From Fodinibacter sp963833495 (GTDB taxonomy: Bacteria > Actinomycetota > Actinomycetes > Actinomycetales > Dermatophilaceae): 64,000 nt of DNA. Made by a program: the position numbers and the translations under genes. The notes beneath the pieces are model-generated. The model was not told the DNA's origin. It worked only from the letters and a program-made list of their open reading frames with translations, and made no database searches. Of this stretch, positions 1 to 8,430 are shown piece after piece; position 1 is the stretch's first letter; each line of letters opens with the position of its first letter. Where the stretch lies: positions 248,001-312,000 of the forward strand of contig CAWHYJ010000004.1 of NCBI GenBank assembly GCA_963833495.1, read 5' to 3'.

Positions 1-452
1 TGGTTGGTCAGCCACATCGGGCCCCCGGAGAGCCCGATGCACGCGCCGGTGCAGGGCAGCGGGATGTCGTGTGCGCCGGTTCCGTCGGGGTGGATGAGCC
101 GCACGGTCGAGGTCTGCGGGTTGTCGTGCTCGAACATGACCCACCGGCCGTCGGGCGAGACCTGGGCGTCGATGTCGCCCTCGTCCGGGGTCACCGGGGT
201 GAGGCTGCGGCGGTGGGTGCCGTCCGCACGGGCGATCATCAGGTGGTCGCCGGCATTGGTGCGATCGGTCCACACGATGATCCCGCGAGTGGACGGCGGA
301 TCCGCATCATGGGTCGAGACGGACGCGGACGCCGGTCCGGCGCCGCAGATCGCTGCCGCCAACACCGATACGAGGACCAGACCTCGACCCAGATAGGCTC
401 GTCGTAGCGACGACGTGGGCTGTCCGGCGATTCTTACGTCGATCGTGTCCAT
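1..452 (-). CDS. TolB-like secreted beta-propeller protein, partial
   Basis: Reading leftward from an ATG whose first base is 452, preceded by an AAGGGGAC ribosome site, the first ~150 residues of a protein are visible; the rest lies outside the window. A hydrophobic segment (LGRGLVLVSVLAAAI) ending in GPASASVS is a signal peptide. After it come repeats of the type RADGTHRRSLTP, DAQVSPDGRWVMFEHD and IHPDGTGAHDIPLPC, the pattern of TolB/WD40-like (PD40) blades that read variables as a propeller outside the membrane. Function is unknown beyond a secreted propeller. It ends about 120 bp beyond the stop of the response regulator at 571 and is not obviously part of that operon. Confidence 0.7.
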   Translation of the reverse strand, partial: MDTIDVRIAGQPTSSLRRAYLGRGLVLVSVLAAAICGAGPASASVSTHDADPPSTRGIIVWTDRTNAGDHLMIARADGTHRRSLTPVTPDEGDIDAQVSPDGRWVMFEHDNPQTSTVRLIHPDGTGAHDIPLPCTGACIGLSGGPMWLTN

Positions 453-570
453 GAACGCGTCCCCTTCGTATGGGCCTCGCGCCGTTGCGGGCCGCTGATA
501 GGAACGCTAGGGACCGCGCCGCTTTCGCCCATCGGGGCAGACCCTGAGACGGGCGGCCCGGTCCGGTGCG

Positions 571-1221
571 CTAGGCCGTTGACCGAAGGTAGGTCAGCAC
601 TGCCAGGACCCGGCGGTGGTCTTGGCCGGATTCCGGCAGGTCGAGCTTGATGAGGATCTGGCGGATGTGGGTCTCGAGGGTCTTCGCACTCAGCTCGAGG
701 GAGGTCGCGATTGATGCGTTGGAGCGACCCTCGGCCATCAGCGTCAGTACCTCGGTCTCGCGTGGGGTTAGGGCGTCCAGCGGGCCGGGGTCCCGGGGCC
801 GGCGGAGCAGCCGTTCCACTATGGCCGGGTCGATGACGCACTGTCCGGATACGAGCCGATCGAGCGCGTCGACGAGGACGGAGACGTCAACGACTCGCTC
901 CTTGAGCAGGTACCCCAGGCGGCTTGGCTCGTCCTGGACGAGCCGCATCGCGTAGCCGGACTCCAGGTACTGGGACAGCACCAGGACGGCGACGCCGGGG
1001 TGACGGCGCCTGATCTCCTGGGCGGCCGTGATTCCTTCGTCGGTGTGGGTCGGCGGCATTCGGATGTCGACAACCGCGACGTCGGGAAGGTTCAGGGCGA
1101 CTTCGCGCAGCAGACGCCGGGCGTCGGGGACGGCAGCCACGACGACGTGGCCGGCTTCGACCAGCAGCCGGCTGAGCGCCTCGCGCATGAGCATCGAGTC
1201 ATCCGCGACGGCCACCCTCAT
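571..1221 (-). CDS. NarL/FixJ-family response regulator
   Basis: 216 residues: an N-terminal receiver (acidic VADDS near residue 6, phosphoacceptor Asp in VVDIRMPP, Lys in YLLKERV) and a C-terminal LuxR-type helix-turn-helix (LTPRETEVLTLMAEGRSNASIA ending in KLDLP). It should bind DNA when phosphorylated. Its ATG overlaps the stop of the upstream kinase gene (ATGA, 1218-1221), so the two are translationally coupled, and it is the last gene of a four-gene leftward operon. Because its partner kinase lacks the phosphoacceptor His, the phosphoryl source of this regulator is unclear; the divergent kinase at 4756 is the obvious candidate. Confidence 0.9.
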   Translation of the reverse strand: MRVAVADDSMLMREALSRLLVEAGHVVVAAVPDARRLLREVALNLPDVAVVDIRMPPTHTDEGITAAQEIRRRHPGVAVLVLSQYLESGYAMRLVQDEPSRLGYLLKERVVDVSVLVDALDRLVSGQCVIDPAIVERLLRRPRDPGPLDALTPRETEVLTLMAEGRSNASIATSLELSAKTLETHIRQILIKLDLPESGQDHRRVLAVLTYLRSTA

Positions 1222-2753
1222 CCCGCACCCCCTTCAGGCTCGCCGATGCGGTCGCGCGCTCGCGGTAGCAGGAGCGTCAGCCGTGTGCCGTGCGGGGTGC
1301 GTTCAGCGACGTCCAGCGTTCCACCCACGGCCTGCACGCGGTCGACGAGCCCTTGTATGCCGGGTCCGGACCGGTCCGCGCCGCCCACCCCGTCATCACC
1401 GATCTCAGCAGTCACCACTCCGGCCTGCTCGTGGATGTGGATCCACGAACGGGACGCGCGGGCGTGCTTGGCAGTGTTGGCCAGCCCCTCGGCGCAGACG
1501 AAGTACACGGTGGCCTCCTCGGGTGCCGGCAGACGGCCGACCGTGACGTGGGTTGTGACGAGATGCTTTGTCTGCGCGGCGAGCTCCGGAACGGCTGCCG
1601 ACAGGCCGCCGGCTGTCAGCGCCGCGGGTCGGATCCCCTGGGCGAGGGCCTGTAGGTCTTCGACGGCAGCGTTCAGCTCAGCCCGGATGCGACCCACGAG
1701 AGGGTCCTGGGCAACGAGGGGTGGTGGGCCGAGCTGCGCGAGTGCCGCGTCCGCGGCGTGCAACCGGCTCTCCGCGCCGTCTTGGATGGTTTCGACGAGT
1801 CGGTGACGCTCGACGTCCGCGGCCTCGACGATTCGACGCCGGGCGGCGACCAGCTTGGAAGCCCGCAGCTCGATGTCGTTCTGCATTCTGGCGTTCGCGA
1901 CCGCGAGCCGAGCCGCTGCCGAGACCGCCGCAAGTAGGGCGGGGTCATCGATCGCGGCGGGGTCGTGCACCAGGACTGCGACCGGCCCCTCGGGGCCCTC
2001 GAGCCGGGTCGTCGTCCGGTCCGCGGCCGAGCCATCAATGATGAGGGGGTACCCACTCTCGTCGACGAACCCGTCGCTCCCTGGCAACCGGATGCCAAGT
2101 TCGAGCGTGGGATCACCCAGTGCGCGTCGGAGCTGGCGCTGCAACCCGGTGACCCCAGCTCGAGACCCCAGGGCCAGCACGAGATCGGTCACGGTGGCGT
2201 CGACCCAGCGGCCGGCCAGCAGGTCAGCCAGGAGGACCGCGACTGCGACCACTATGACGAGGTCGTAGCCGACCGCGACGGGACCGTCCAGGCCCCACCC
2301 GTAGATCCTGTTTAGGCTGCTGAACGCGAGCGCGCCGGCGAAACCCAGTGCCGCGGCAAACGCAGGCAGCCCCGCCTTGCGGGCCGCACCCGTGGACTGC
2401 GCGAACGTTTCGACCGCGACTGCCACGACCGTGGCGCTGAGCACCAGGGTCAGCCAGGGAACCGCGACGAAGCCCTCGAGCACGGACACGGCATAGACCG
2501 CGGCGGTCACCGCGACGGCGAGACGCCGGCGCAGCCGACCGCCCGGGTACGACAGGTGCAGATGTACCAACGGCCCGCGGTGTGCGAAGGCCAGGGCGGT
2601 GAGGGCGGTCCCGGCCAGCCACGAGGCACCAGCGAGGGTCATGTGGAGCCAGACCCTGCTGGTCGAGCGCCGCCTTCGGGCCGTGACCCCGGCGGCGACG
2701 AGACCGACTCCGACCAACGGGTCGAGGACGGCGAGAACGGTCCGCAGGTTCAC
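1218..2753 (-). CDS. NarL-type membrane sensor kinase with Gln at the phosphoacceptor His position
   Basis: 511 residues, GTG start overlapping the upstream receiver's stop (GTGA). About six N-terminal membrane helices, then a GAF-like stretch (LGDPTLELGIRLPG), a HisKA_3 helix and a HATPase. In the H-box, where the family has LHDGAQQRL, this protein reads IQDGAESRL, so the phosphoacceptor His is Gln324 (codon 1782-1784). The ATP-binding boxes are intact: N-box AEGLANTAKHA, G-box IGDDGVGGAD and GIQGLVDRV. It should bind ATP but cannot phosphorylate itself in the usual way. The divergent kinase at 4756 shares the same architecture and shows the reverse defect. The substitution is seen directly; cooperation between the two is inference. 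Confidence 0.88.
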   Translation of the reverse strand: MNLRTVLAVLDPLVGVGLVAAGVTARRRRSTSRVWLHMTLAGASWLAGTALTALAFAHRGPLVHLHLSYPGGRLRRRLAVAVTAAVYAVSVLEGFVAVPWLTLVLSATVVAVAVETFAQSTGAARKAGLPAFAAALGFAGALAFSSLNRIYGWGLDGPVAVGYDLVIVVAVAVLLADLLAGRWVDATVTDLVLALGSRAGVTGLQRQLRRALGDPTLELGIRLPGSDGFVDESGYPLIIDGSAADRTTTRLEGPEGPVAVLVHDPAAIDDPALLAAVSAAARLAVANARMQNDIELRASKLVAARRRIVEAADVERHRLVETIQDGAESRLHAADAALAQLGPPPLVAQDPLVGRIRAELNAAVEDLQALAQGIRPAALTAGGLSAAVPELAAQTKHLVTTHVTVGRLPAPEEATVYFVCAEGLANTAKHARASRSWIHIHEQAGVVTAEIGDDGVGGADRSGPGIQGLVDRVQAVGGTLDVAERTPHGTRLTLLLPRARDRIGEPEGGAG

Positions 2754-3157
2754 GGTGAGGACCCGCGGTCCAAGAGTGCGGCCAGAGCGGCACCGGTGAG
2801 GTCCTGCTTGGCGATGAAGCCGCGGGCGCTGCTGGCGGCGAGGCGACGTCGGAACGACGACAGGTCGCGGGTCGACGTCAGGACCACCGCGGGGCGACGA
2901 GGCGATCCCGGTCTAGTCGGACCCTCGGGTTCCACGATCCGTTCGCAGACGATGAAGCCGTCGACGTCGGGCAATGCGATGTCCAGCAGTACCAGCTCGG
3001 GATTCAGCGTGTGAGCGGCCTCAACAGCCGACGCTCCGTCGCCCGCCTCACCGACAATGGTGTATCCGTCGGCTTCGAGCAGAGACCGGGCGAATGACCG
3101 GAACCCGGCGTGGTCGTCGACGATCAGCAGGGTGCCTCGACGTCCTCCGTCTGTCAT
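2750..3157 (-). CDS. stand-alone receiver domain protein
   Basis: 135 residues with only a CheY-like receiver: acidic pair in LLIVDDHAG, phosphoacceptor Asp in VLLDIALPD, Thr in VVLTST and Lys in FIAKQDL. No DNA-binding or enzymatic output domain follows, so it may act as a phosphate sink, a phospho-relay intermediate or a protein-binding switch. It lies 15 bp after the lipoprotein gene and overlaps the kinase start by 4 bp, so it is co-expressed with both. A relay role is attractive because the neighbouring kinases are each incomplete, but that is inference. Confidence 0.85.
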   Translation of the reverse strand: MTDGGRRGTLLIVDDHAGFRSFARSLLEADGYTIVGEAGDGASAVEAAHTLNPELVLLDIALPDVDGFIVCERIVEPEGPTRPGSPRRPAVVLTSTRDLSSFRRRLAASSARGFIAKQDLTGAALAALLDRGSSP

Positions 3158-3172
3158 CGGCCCTCCGCCGCC

Positions 3173-4618
3173 TCACGAGCCTTTGTACCAGGGTGCAACG
3201 GTCCAGACGTTGGCGTCCCCACAGTCGCCGCCCTCGAGGTCGCTGAGGGTCAGCCGTTTGCCGTCAAGTGTCCACGCGGCACTCAACACGATGCCCGTCG
3301 ATGCCTCGGTGAAGTCGACACGGTCGCGGAACACCCGGTACGTGCCGACCCAACCCACCTCCGGCGGTGAACCCGGGGTGCTAGACGGCGAGTACAAGGT
3401 GATGGAGCCGTCGTTGAGCTTCAGCAAGAAGTACGAATTCGCTGGGGTGGGGTCGGAGCTCGGCGGACACCCGGGAACAGCCTCGCCCTTGATCGCCTCG
3501 CGTTTGTACGTGCCGTCCGGGATCGGCGTGGCAACTGTCGCGGCGGCCCGCCCGTCGCAGGTCTGGCTGTCGGCACCCACCGCGAGCTCCTTCTTGAGCG
3601 AGCGGATCCGCTCCAACCAAGGACGAGTGGCAGGCTCGGCCGCCAGCTCGTCGAGTACGGGGGTAAGGGCCGCGGTGAGCTCCCGCAGATCCTCCGCGGA
3701 GGCCGGCGGCAGGGTCATACCGTCACGACAGAGCGAGGCGGCGGAGGTGCGGTCCTCCTTCTGCGCCGTCTGCTCGGCCACGGGGCGGGCCACGCCGATC
3801 GCTTGTTGCAGGGCGTGCTGTTCCTCGGTGGACAGCGACGCGAGGGTTGCCGGGGAGGTGATGATGACCTGTGGACGGGGCCACAGGTCGATGTTCGCGG
3901 TCACGTACTTCGCCGCGTCGACGTAATGGTTCCCGACCACCGACCCCAGTTGCTGCTCGTAACCGTCCAGCCCGTGCAGCGAGGCACCCGGCGCGACCGG
4001 CGTGGGCACGGCACCCAGCGCCCTGAGGGTGCGCGCGGCCAGCGCAGAGTCCTGGATGCCAACGACCGCGCCCCGAAAGTCCGCGGGGCGAAGCAGCGGC
4101 CTGGACACTCCGACCATCTTGCGCATCGGGCCCGGAAGAGTCCCAAGCGAAAGGACCCCGGCCGGCTCCAAATGCCTTGCCATCTGGTCAGGGACACCCG
4201 CTGCGAACACCTTGGACTGCAGAGCCTGGCTGTCCACCAGCATCGGCGCGAGCAGCGCGTCGAAGCTCGTGACTCCGACCAGGTCGAAGACGCGTGCTCC
4301 GACCACCGCGACGTCGACCTTACGGTTGCGGACGTCTTCGACCGTGGCGGTTTCGAAGTCGGCCCGGTCTGCACGCCACTCGTTCTTGAAGTCGACTCGT
4401 AAAGAGTCACCGGATAGCGCCTTCACCTGAGCGGCCCACGCCTCCATGGCCGGCCCCGGCGTCACGCCGAACTGTCCGAAGGTCAGGACTCGGACGTCGC
4501 GAGCGGCGTGGCCGCCGGCACGGTCGACGGGCGCACCGGCGCAACCGGCGATGAACAGGAGCGCCACCGCCAGAGTCGCGGACCGCACCGGTGTACCCCG
4601 AGGACACGGAACGCGCAT
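3173..4618 (-). CDS. DctP-like solute-binding lipoprotein with extra C-terminal domain
   Basis: 481 residues. A lipoprotein signal peptide ends in the lipobox FIAGC, so it should be anchored outside the membrane. Residues ~35-330 resemble TRAP-type (DctP/TAXI-like) substrate-binding proteins: RVLTFGQFG, AMEAWAAQVKALSGDSLRVDF and WPRPQVIITSPATLASL. The last ~120 residues (from DGTYKREAIKG) form a separate beta-rich region, lipocalin-like in style, that is not part of normal DctP proteins. No DctQ/DctM transporter subunits are nearby; instead it heads a two-component operon. It is most likely an external ligand sensor for the kinases rather than a transporter part. First gene of the leftward operon; ATG preceded by AGGAGGTG. 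Confidence 0.75.
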   Translation of the reverse strand: MRVPCPRGTPVRSATLAVALLFIAGCAGAPVDRAGGHAARDVRVLTFGQFGVTPGPAMEAWAAQVKALSGDSLRVDFKNEWRADRADFETATVEDVRNRKVDVAVVGARVFDLVGVTSFDALLAPMLVDSQALQSKVFAAGVPDQMARHLEPAGVLSLGTLPGPMRKMVGVSRPLLRPADFRGAVVGIQDSALAARTLRALGAVPTPVAPGASLHGLDGYEQQLGSVVGNHYVDAAKYVTANIDLWPRPQVIITSPATLASLSTEEQHALQQAIGVARPVAEQTAQKEDRTSAASLCRDGMTLPPASAEDLRELTAALTPVLDELAAEPATRPWLERIRSLKKELAVGADSQTCDGRAAATVATPIPDGTYKREAIKGEAVPGCPPSSDPTPANSYFLLKLNDGSITLYSPSSTPGSPPEVGWVGTYRVFRDRVDFTEASTGIVLSAAWTLDGKRLTLSDLEGGDCGDANVWTVAPWYKGS

Positions 4619-4755
4619 GGAACACCTCCTGTGGGGTGACGCTCACGCTAGAAACCGACCTCTGCTGATCACATCCGGGTCTGCCCTGAGGCCCCAAACC
4701 CGATCACAGGTCAACCTTCCTCCACGCGCACCCCCCGCGCCAGCGTCATGATCGA
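4619..4755. promoter_or_regulatory. divergent promoter region of the sensory locus
   Basis: These 137 bp separate the leftward lipoprotein-receiver-kinase-regulator operon from the rightward kinase gene, so both transcription units must start here. No clear -35/-10 pair or strong inverted repeat could be fixed by eye. A shared control region would allow balanced expression of the two kinases. Confidence 0.5.
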
Positions 4756-6558
4756 GTGGTGAGCCATGGACGAGACACGGCAAACGGGGCCACGGGGAGC
4801 ACCGCGGCCCCCGAGGTCGTGAGTGCTGCGGTCGCCGGAGCAGCCTTCTTGGGCGTGGCCGTCATGAGCTTCTTCGGTGTGGCGACATTGCGTGTCGCCC
4901 AGGCGACTCCGGGGTACGCCCTCGTCGACGACCCCGTGGGCGGCGCAGTCGTCCTGCTTGGGGTCAGTTGGGCGACCTGCCTCGTGGGCGCCCTCGCGTG
5001 GCATCGTCGACCGGTCGATCGGACCGGCCCTCTGCTCGTCGCTGCGAGCCTCTCGTGGTTGGTGTCTCAGTGGGCCTCGCCCGGTGCGGGCGCCGTGTTC
5101 GGTCCGCTTGCCGCACCGGCCTTCACTGCCGGCCTGGTCCTGACTGGCGGCGTGCCGTTCCTGATGGCGTACCTAGCGCTGGCCTACCCGGGCGGGCGGC
5201 TTCGGACCAAGGCCCGGCGTGTCCTCACCATCGCCGGGTTCACAGTGATGGTCCTTCTGCTCGGTGCCGCCGCATCGATGTTCCTCGACCCTCTCCGGCA
5301 GGGCTGCGCCTGCCCCGACAACTGGCTGCTGGTCTCGAACGAACCGGAGCTGTCCTCAACGGTGTCCCGCGTCAGCCTCGGACTCGGCGCCCTCTGGGCT
5401 CTCCTCACGGCGGGGCTCTTGGTACTTACCCTCGTCGGCGCCCGCCCGGCCGTGCGCAGGATCGCCATCCCCGTGGTCGCGCCCGCCGCTGCCTGCCTGC
5501 TCCTGAGCGCGACGCTGTTCGCTGCAGGAACCAGGCGCGGTTACCTGGGAACCAGCGGCCTGTCGGCGGAACTGCGGCTCGCCCAAGCCGCCACCGTGCT
5601 CGCGGTGACCCTCGGCGTCGGCTGGGGCCTGCTGCGAGCGCGGCGAGTGCAGGCCACGTTGGCCCGGTCGGTCGTGCGGCAGGTCGATCCACCCGGCCGC
5701 CCGCTGCGTGCAGACCTGGCTGATCTGCTCGGCGACCCCGACCTGGTGATCGCCCACCGCCTCGACGACGGCCGCGTGGTGGACTCGGAGGCGCGACCGG
5801 TCGCCCTCACCCCGTCGGCGGGACGCGAAGTCACTACGATCCCTCTCGCAGGCTCCACCGTGCTGCTCGTGCACCGAGCCGGAGCCCTCGACAGCCCGGT
5901 CCTGCGTGAAGCACTCACATCCTCTGCAGGGCTCGCCCTCACCAACGACCGGCTCCGCGCCCGCACTCTCGCCCAGATCGCCGAGCTCCAGGCGTCCCAG
6001 ATCCGCATAGTCCAGACCGGCGACGCAGAACGTCGTCGGCTTGAACGCGACCTCCACGACGGAGCGCAACAACGCCTCGTCGGCATCCTCCTTGGGCTGC
6101 GCCTCCTGCACAGGACTTCGGCCGCGTCGACTGAACCACTGCAGCAGGCCGAGCTCGAGGTGAGCCGAGCCATCGACGACCTGCGCACCTTGTCGCATGG
6201 CCTGTTTCCCGCCGTACTGAGCGATGCGGGCCTTGCCGAGGCCCTGCATGCCCTGGCCGAGACACACCCGCTCAAGGTCGGGCCGGTCCCCAAGATCAGG
6301 TTTCCTGTCGAGATGGAGACCACTGCTTACCTCGTCGTCGCCCAGGCGGCCTCCACCGGCGCCACATCGGTCGACGCTTCCCGCAGCGCGGACCACCTGG
6401 CGGTGCGGATCAACACGCGGGGGAGCGTCGATCTCCGTGGTGTGCGCGATCGGATCACAGCCCTCACCGGAACCATCTCAGTCGAGCAGAAGGGCCAGGA
6501 CAGCCGAATCGTTCTGCACCTGCCTTTGGGTGCCACCGAAGGGCCAAGCCCACCGTGA
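4756..6558 (+). CDS. NarL-type membrane sensor kinase with degenerate ATP-binding domain
   Basis: 600 residues from a GTG (a second GTG follows at once). Roughly eight membrane helices fill the first ~300 residues, followed by the same GAF-like linker type as the kinase at 1218 (LLGDPDLVIAHRLDDG). The H-box is canonical, RRRLERDLHDGAQQRL, with His434 at 6055-6057. The HATPase region is not: the N-box position reads VVAQAASTGATSVDA without the Glu/Asn/Lys set, and the DDGVGG G-box is missing (INTRGSVDLRGVRDRI). It probably cannot bind ATP but could receive a phosphoryl group in trans, most simply from the His-less kinase. Length and domain order otherwise fit LiaS/DesK-like kinases. Confidence 0.85.
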   Translation: MVSHGRDTANGATGSTAAPEVVSAAVAGAAFLGVAVMSFFGVATLRVAQATPGYALVDDPVGGAVVLLGVSWATCLVGALAWHRRPVDRTGPLLVAASLSWLVSQWASPGAGAVFGPLAAPAFTAGLVLTGGVPFLMAYLALAYPGGRLRTKARRVLTIAGFTVMVLLLGAAASMFLDPLRQGCACPDNWLLVSNEPELSSTVSRVSLGLGALWALLTAGLLVLTLVGARPAVRRIAIPVVAPAAACLLLSATLFAAGTRRGYLGTSGLSAELRLAQAATVLAVTLGVGWGLLRARRVQATLARSVVRQVDPPGRPLRADLADLLGDPDLVIAHRLDDGRVVDSEARPVALTPSAGREVTTIPLAGSTVLLVHRAGALDSPVLREALTSSAGLALTNDRLRARTLAQIAELQASQIRIVQTGDAERRRLERDLHDGAQQRLVGILLGLRLLHRTSAASTEPLQQAELEVSRAIDDLRTLSHGLFPAVLSDAGLAEALHALAETHPLKVGPVPKIRFPVEMETTAYLVVAQAASTGATSVDASRSADHLAVRINTRGSVDLRGVRDRITALTGTISVEQKGQDSRIVLHLPLGATEGPSPP

Positions 6559-7173
6559 CCCGTCGGCGCACCAACTCGTGGGCGCCCCTGCACCGCAACG
6601 CATGGCACAGTGACCAGCGCGCTCGGCCGGCCCAAGAGCCAGAAGTAGACCGAGTCGTAAGCGGGAGCCGGGTAGCGCCCATGACCGCTGCGCAGAACAT
6701 CACTTGCGCCTCCGGATCAACTGGTGCGTCGGTGACGGATCCACGAGTGACCAGCGGCAATCAATGTCGCCGACGCCGACGTCACGCCGTTGCGGAAGCC
6801 GACACCTCGCGTCTGGGGGTCAGTCCTCTCCGAGGATGGAGGAGTGACCCCGTGGGGTGCTCGCGCGCCGATTCACCCGCATGTTCGCGGGTGTGTCCGC
6901 CACCTGTCGGGGATCGACGCAGACGCCCGGTGAACTGCCTTGCCGTCCTCGGAGGGCGCTGTCAATCTGGGCGCTGAGCCGCCTTCCCAAGGTGGGCTGC
7001 TATGCCGCACCTGGAGGGCCTTGACGCAACTCGGCGAGTGCTGGGTCGGCGCTCGCCGCGGTCTCAGTCCTAGTCTCAGTCGCGGTCGTTCACGCCCGTC
7101 CGGCTGGTGCGTGTGCTTGCTCGCCGAGGGGCGGCGCGTGCTCGGCGACCGTCGGTGGATGTCGCGCGGCAGA
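6559..7173. other. non-coding stretch at the right edge of the putative island
   Basis: No reading frame here has a plausible start, ribosome site or recognisable protein. A small hairpin (CACCCGC, 6-nt loop, GCGGGTG) lies at 6874-6893. The stretch ends at the tRNA-Ser remnant and is probably intergenic debris between island cargo and the attachment site. Confidence 0.5.
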
Positions 7174-7232
7174 CCTCGAAAGCGTGTGAGGGTTTACGCC
7201 CTCCGTGGGTTCAAATCCCACCGCCACCGCCA
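7174..7232 (+). repeat. 3' half of a tRNA-Ser(CGA) gene, probable att site
   Basis: The sequence begins in the anticodon loop (CTCGAAA, anticodon CGA). It continues through the 3' anticodon stem and the long class II variable arm (GAGGG...CCCTC), a perfect T-arm (GTGGG 7205-7209, TTCAAAT, CCCAC 7217-7221), the acceptor 3' strand CGCCACC, discriminator G and CCA at 7230-7232. Upstream there is no matching 5' anticodon stem (CACGC would be needed), D-arm or full acceptor 5' strand. It is therefore not a working tRNA but the duplicated 3' end left by tyrosine-recombinase integration. By orientation the intact gene and the element should lie to the left. No integrase is in the window. Confidence 0.75.
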
Positions 7233-7782
7233 GTCACCAGCGGAAACGTCGGTCAGCCCTGAAGGAGCTGGCCGGCGTTTCCCGTGGCGGTCACATTTCG
7301 GTCTCAGACGGTCGTTCGCCGACGTTCACGGAGGTACGGCCGAAGCCCGCACCGTTCGCACCATGGGGTCTCCTGGTCGTCACTGAACGGCGACGAACAC
7401 GGTGACGGACCACTGTGGCTCGTTGCCAGCCCGCCTCGACCTTTGGCCTGAGGTCGGGCGCTTCCGTCTGGTAGGACACAATCGTCGCCGGCGGTGTCCC
7501 TTGGTTGGGAGGTATCTCGACCCAGGAGGCAGTGCGATGGCTCCTCGCTTGACTTTCTCGCCATTGCCCTGAGCTTGTTCCTCGAACCTGCCGGGAGGCT
7601 CCTGGAGTCGTTCGCCCTGCGCCGGGCGCCCAACACCGGGCGTCACTCGAGAGGGCGCAGCTGACCGTGTCACGGGAGCGCGGCGCACTCGAGCCGCCAC
7701 GGTCCGTCGACCACACTCAGGGTGACACGTCAGTCGGCAGGCCGGTGCCGCGAACCGGTTGCGCCGTTACCCGGGAGGTCCG
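7233..7782. other. non-coding stretch right of the tRNA remnant
   Basis: About 550 bp without a credible gene. Open frames on both strands have no recognisable protein content and no ribosome site. A good Shine-Dalgarno (GGGAGG, 7773-7778) at the end belongs to the next gene. Nothing else identified. Confidence 0.5.
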
Positions 7783-8400
7783 ATGACCGAGCAGGCACTC
7801 TTCGCCACACGACGATCACTCCACGCGGTGGCCGAGCTGGTGATCGCCGGCCCGCAGCAGGCTGCGACGGGCGACATCCGGCTGCACGTCGTGCCCGGCG
7901 GCTTCGCCGGCACGGCGTCAGGGGTGCGCGTCGACGGCGCCGACCTGGTGTGGGACGGTGGCCGCACCCGGCTCTCCGGCACCTGTCGCGCCCTGGCGGC
8001 GGCGGCCGGCCTCACCGCTGTGGCGCCGAACGCGTACGACCACGGCTCGGGGGTCGACCCCGACGAAGAGCTCCACCTGGACCCCGATGCCACGGCCCTG
8101 CTGCTGGGCTGGTTCGCCCGCGGTGACGCGGCGCTGGAGGCGTTCGCACCGGGGGTGCAGCGGGTGCTGTGGCCGGAGCACTTCGACGTCGGCTACGCGC
8201 TGGGAGAGGTGAACTACGGGGTGTCGCCCGGAGACGGCGGCCACCCCGCTCCCTACGCCTACGTCGGCCCGTGGGAGCGGCGGGACAGGCCCTTCTGGAA
8301 CGCCCCGTTCGGCGCCGCTCGCCCCGCCACACAGCTGCCCGAGGTGGCTGACGTGGTCGAGTTCTTCACGCGGGGACGGTCGGAGGCCGAGGGACGCTGA
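7783..8400 (+). CDS. conserved hypothetical actinobacterial protein
   Basis: 205 residues from ATG 7783, chosen over an earlier in-frame ATG because GGGAGG lies 5 bp upstream. Soluble, acidic, no signal peptide or membrane helix. The middle is rich in Asp and Gly (GVRVDGADLVWDGG, NAYDHGSGVDPDEELHLD) and the C-terminal part has many aromatic residues (GYALGEVNYGVSPGDGG, YAYVGPWERRD). I do not recognise a characterised family. It stands alone between the tRNA remnant and a convergent two-component operon and is the first ordinary-looking gene right of the putative island. Confidence 0.7.
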   Translation: MTEQALFATRRSLHAVAELVIAGPQQAATGDIRLHVVPGGFAGTASGVRVDGADLVWDGGRTRLSGTCRALAAAAGLTAVAPNAYDHGSGVDPDEELHLDPDATALLLGWFARGDAALEAFAPGVQRVLWPEHFDVGYALGEVNYGVSPGDGGHPAPYAYVGPWERRDRPFWNAPFGAARPATQLPEVADVVEFFTRGRSEAEGR

Positions 8401-8430
8401 CCGGCATCCGGAGGACGGGTCTGGTCGGCA

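Noticed and set aside
7174..7232. a complete tRNA-Ser gene
   Set aside because: No D-arm and no 5' anticodon strand; only 59 nt from the anticodon loop to CCA are present.
7291..7716. minus-strand frame of 141 codons in the gap after the tRNA remnant
   Set aside because: Ser/Arg-rich content, no ribosome site and overlapping equally long frames; no protein family recognised.
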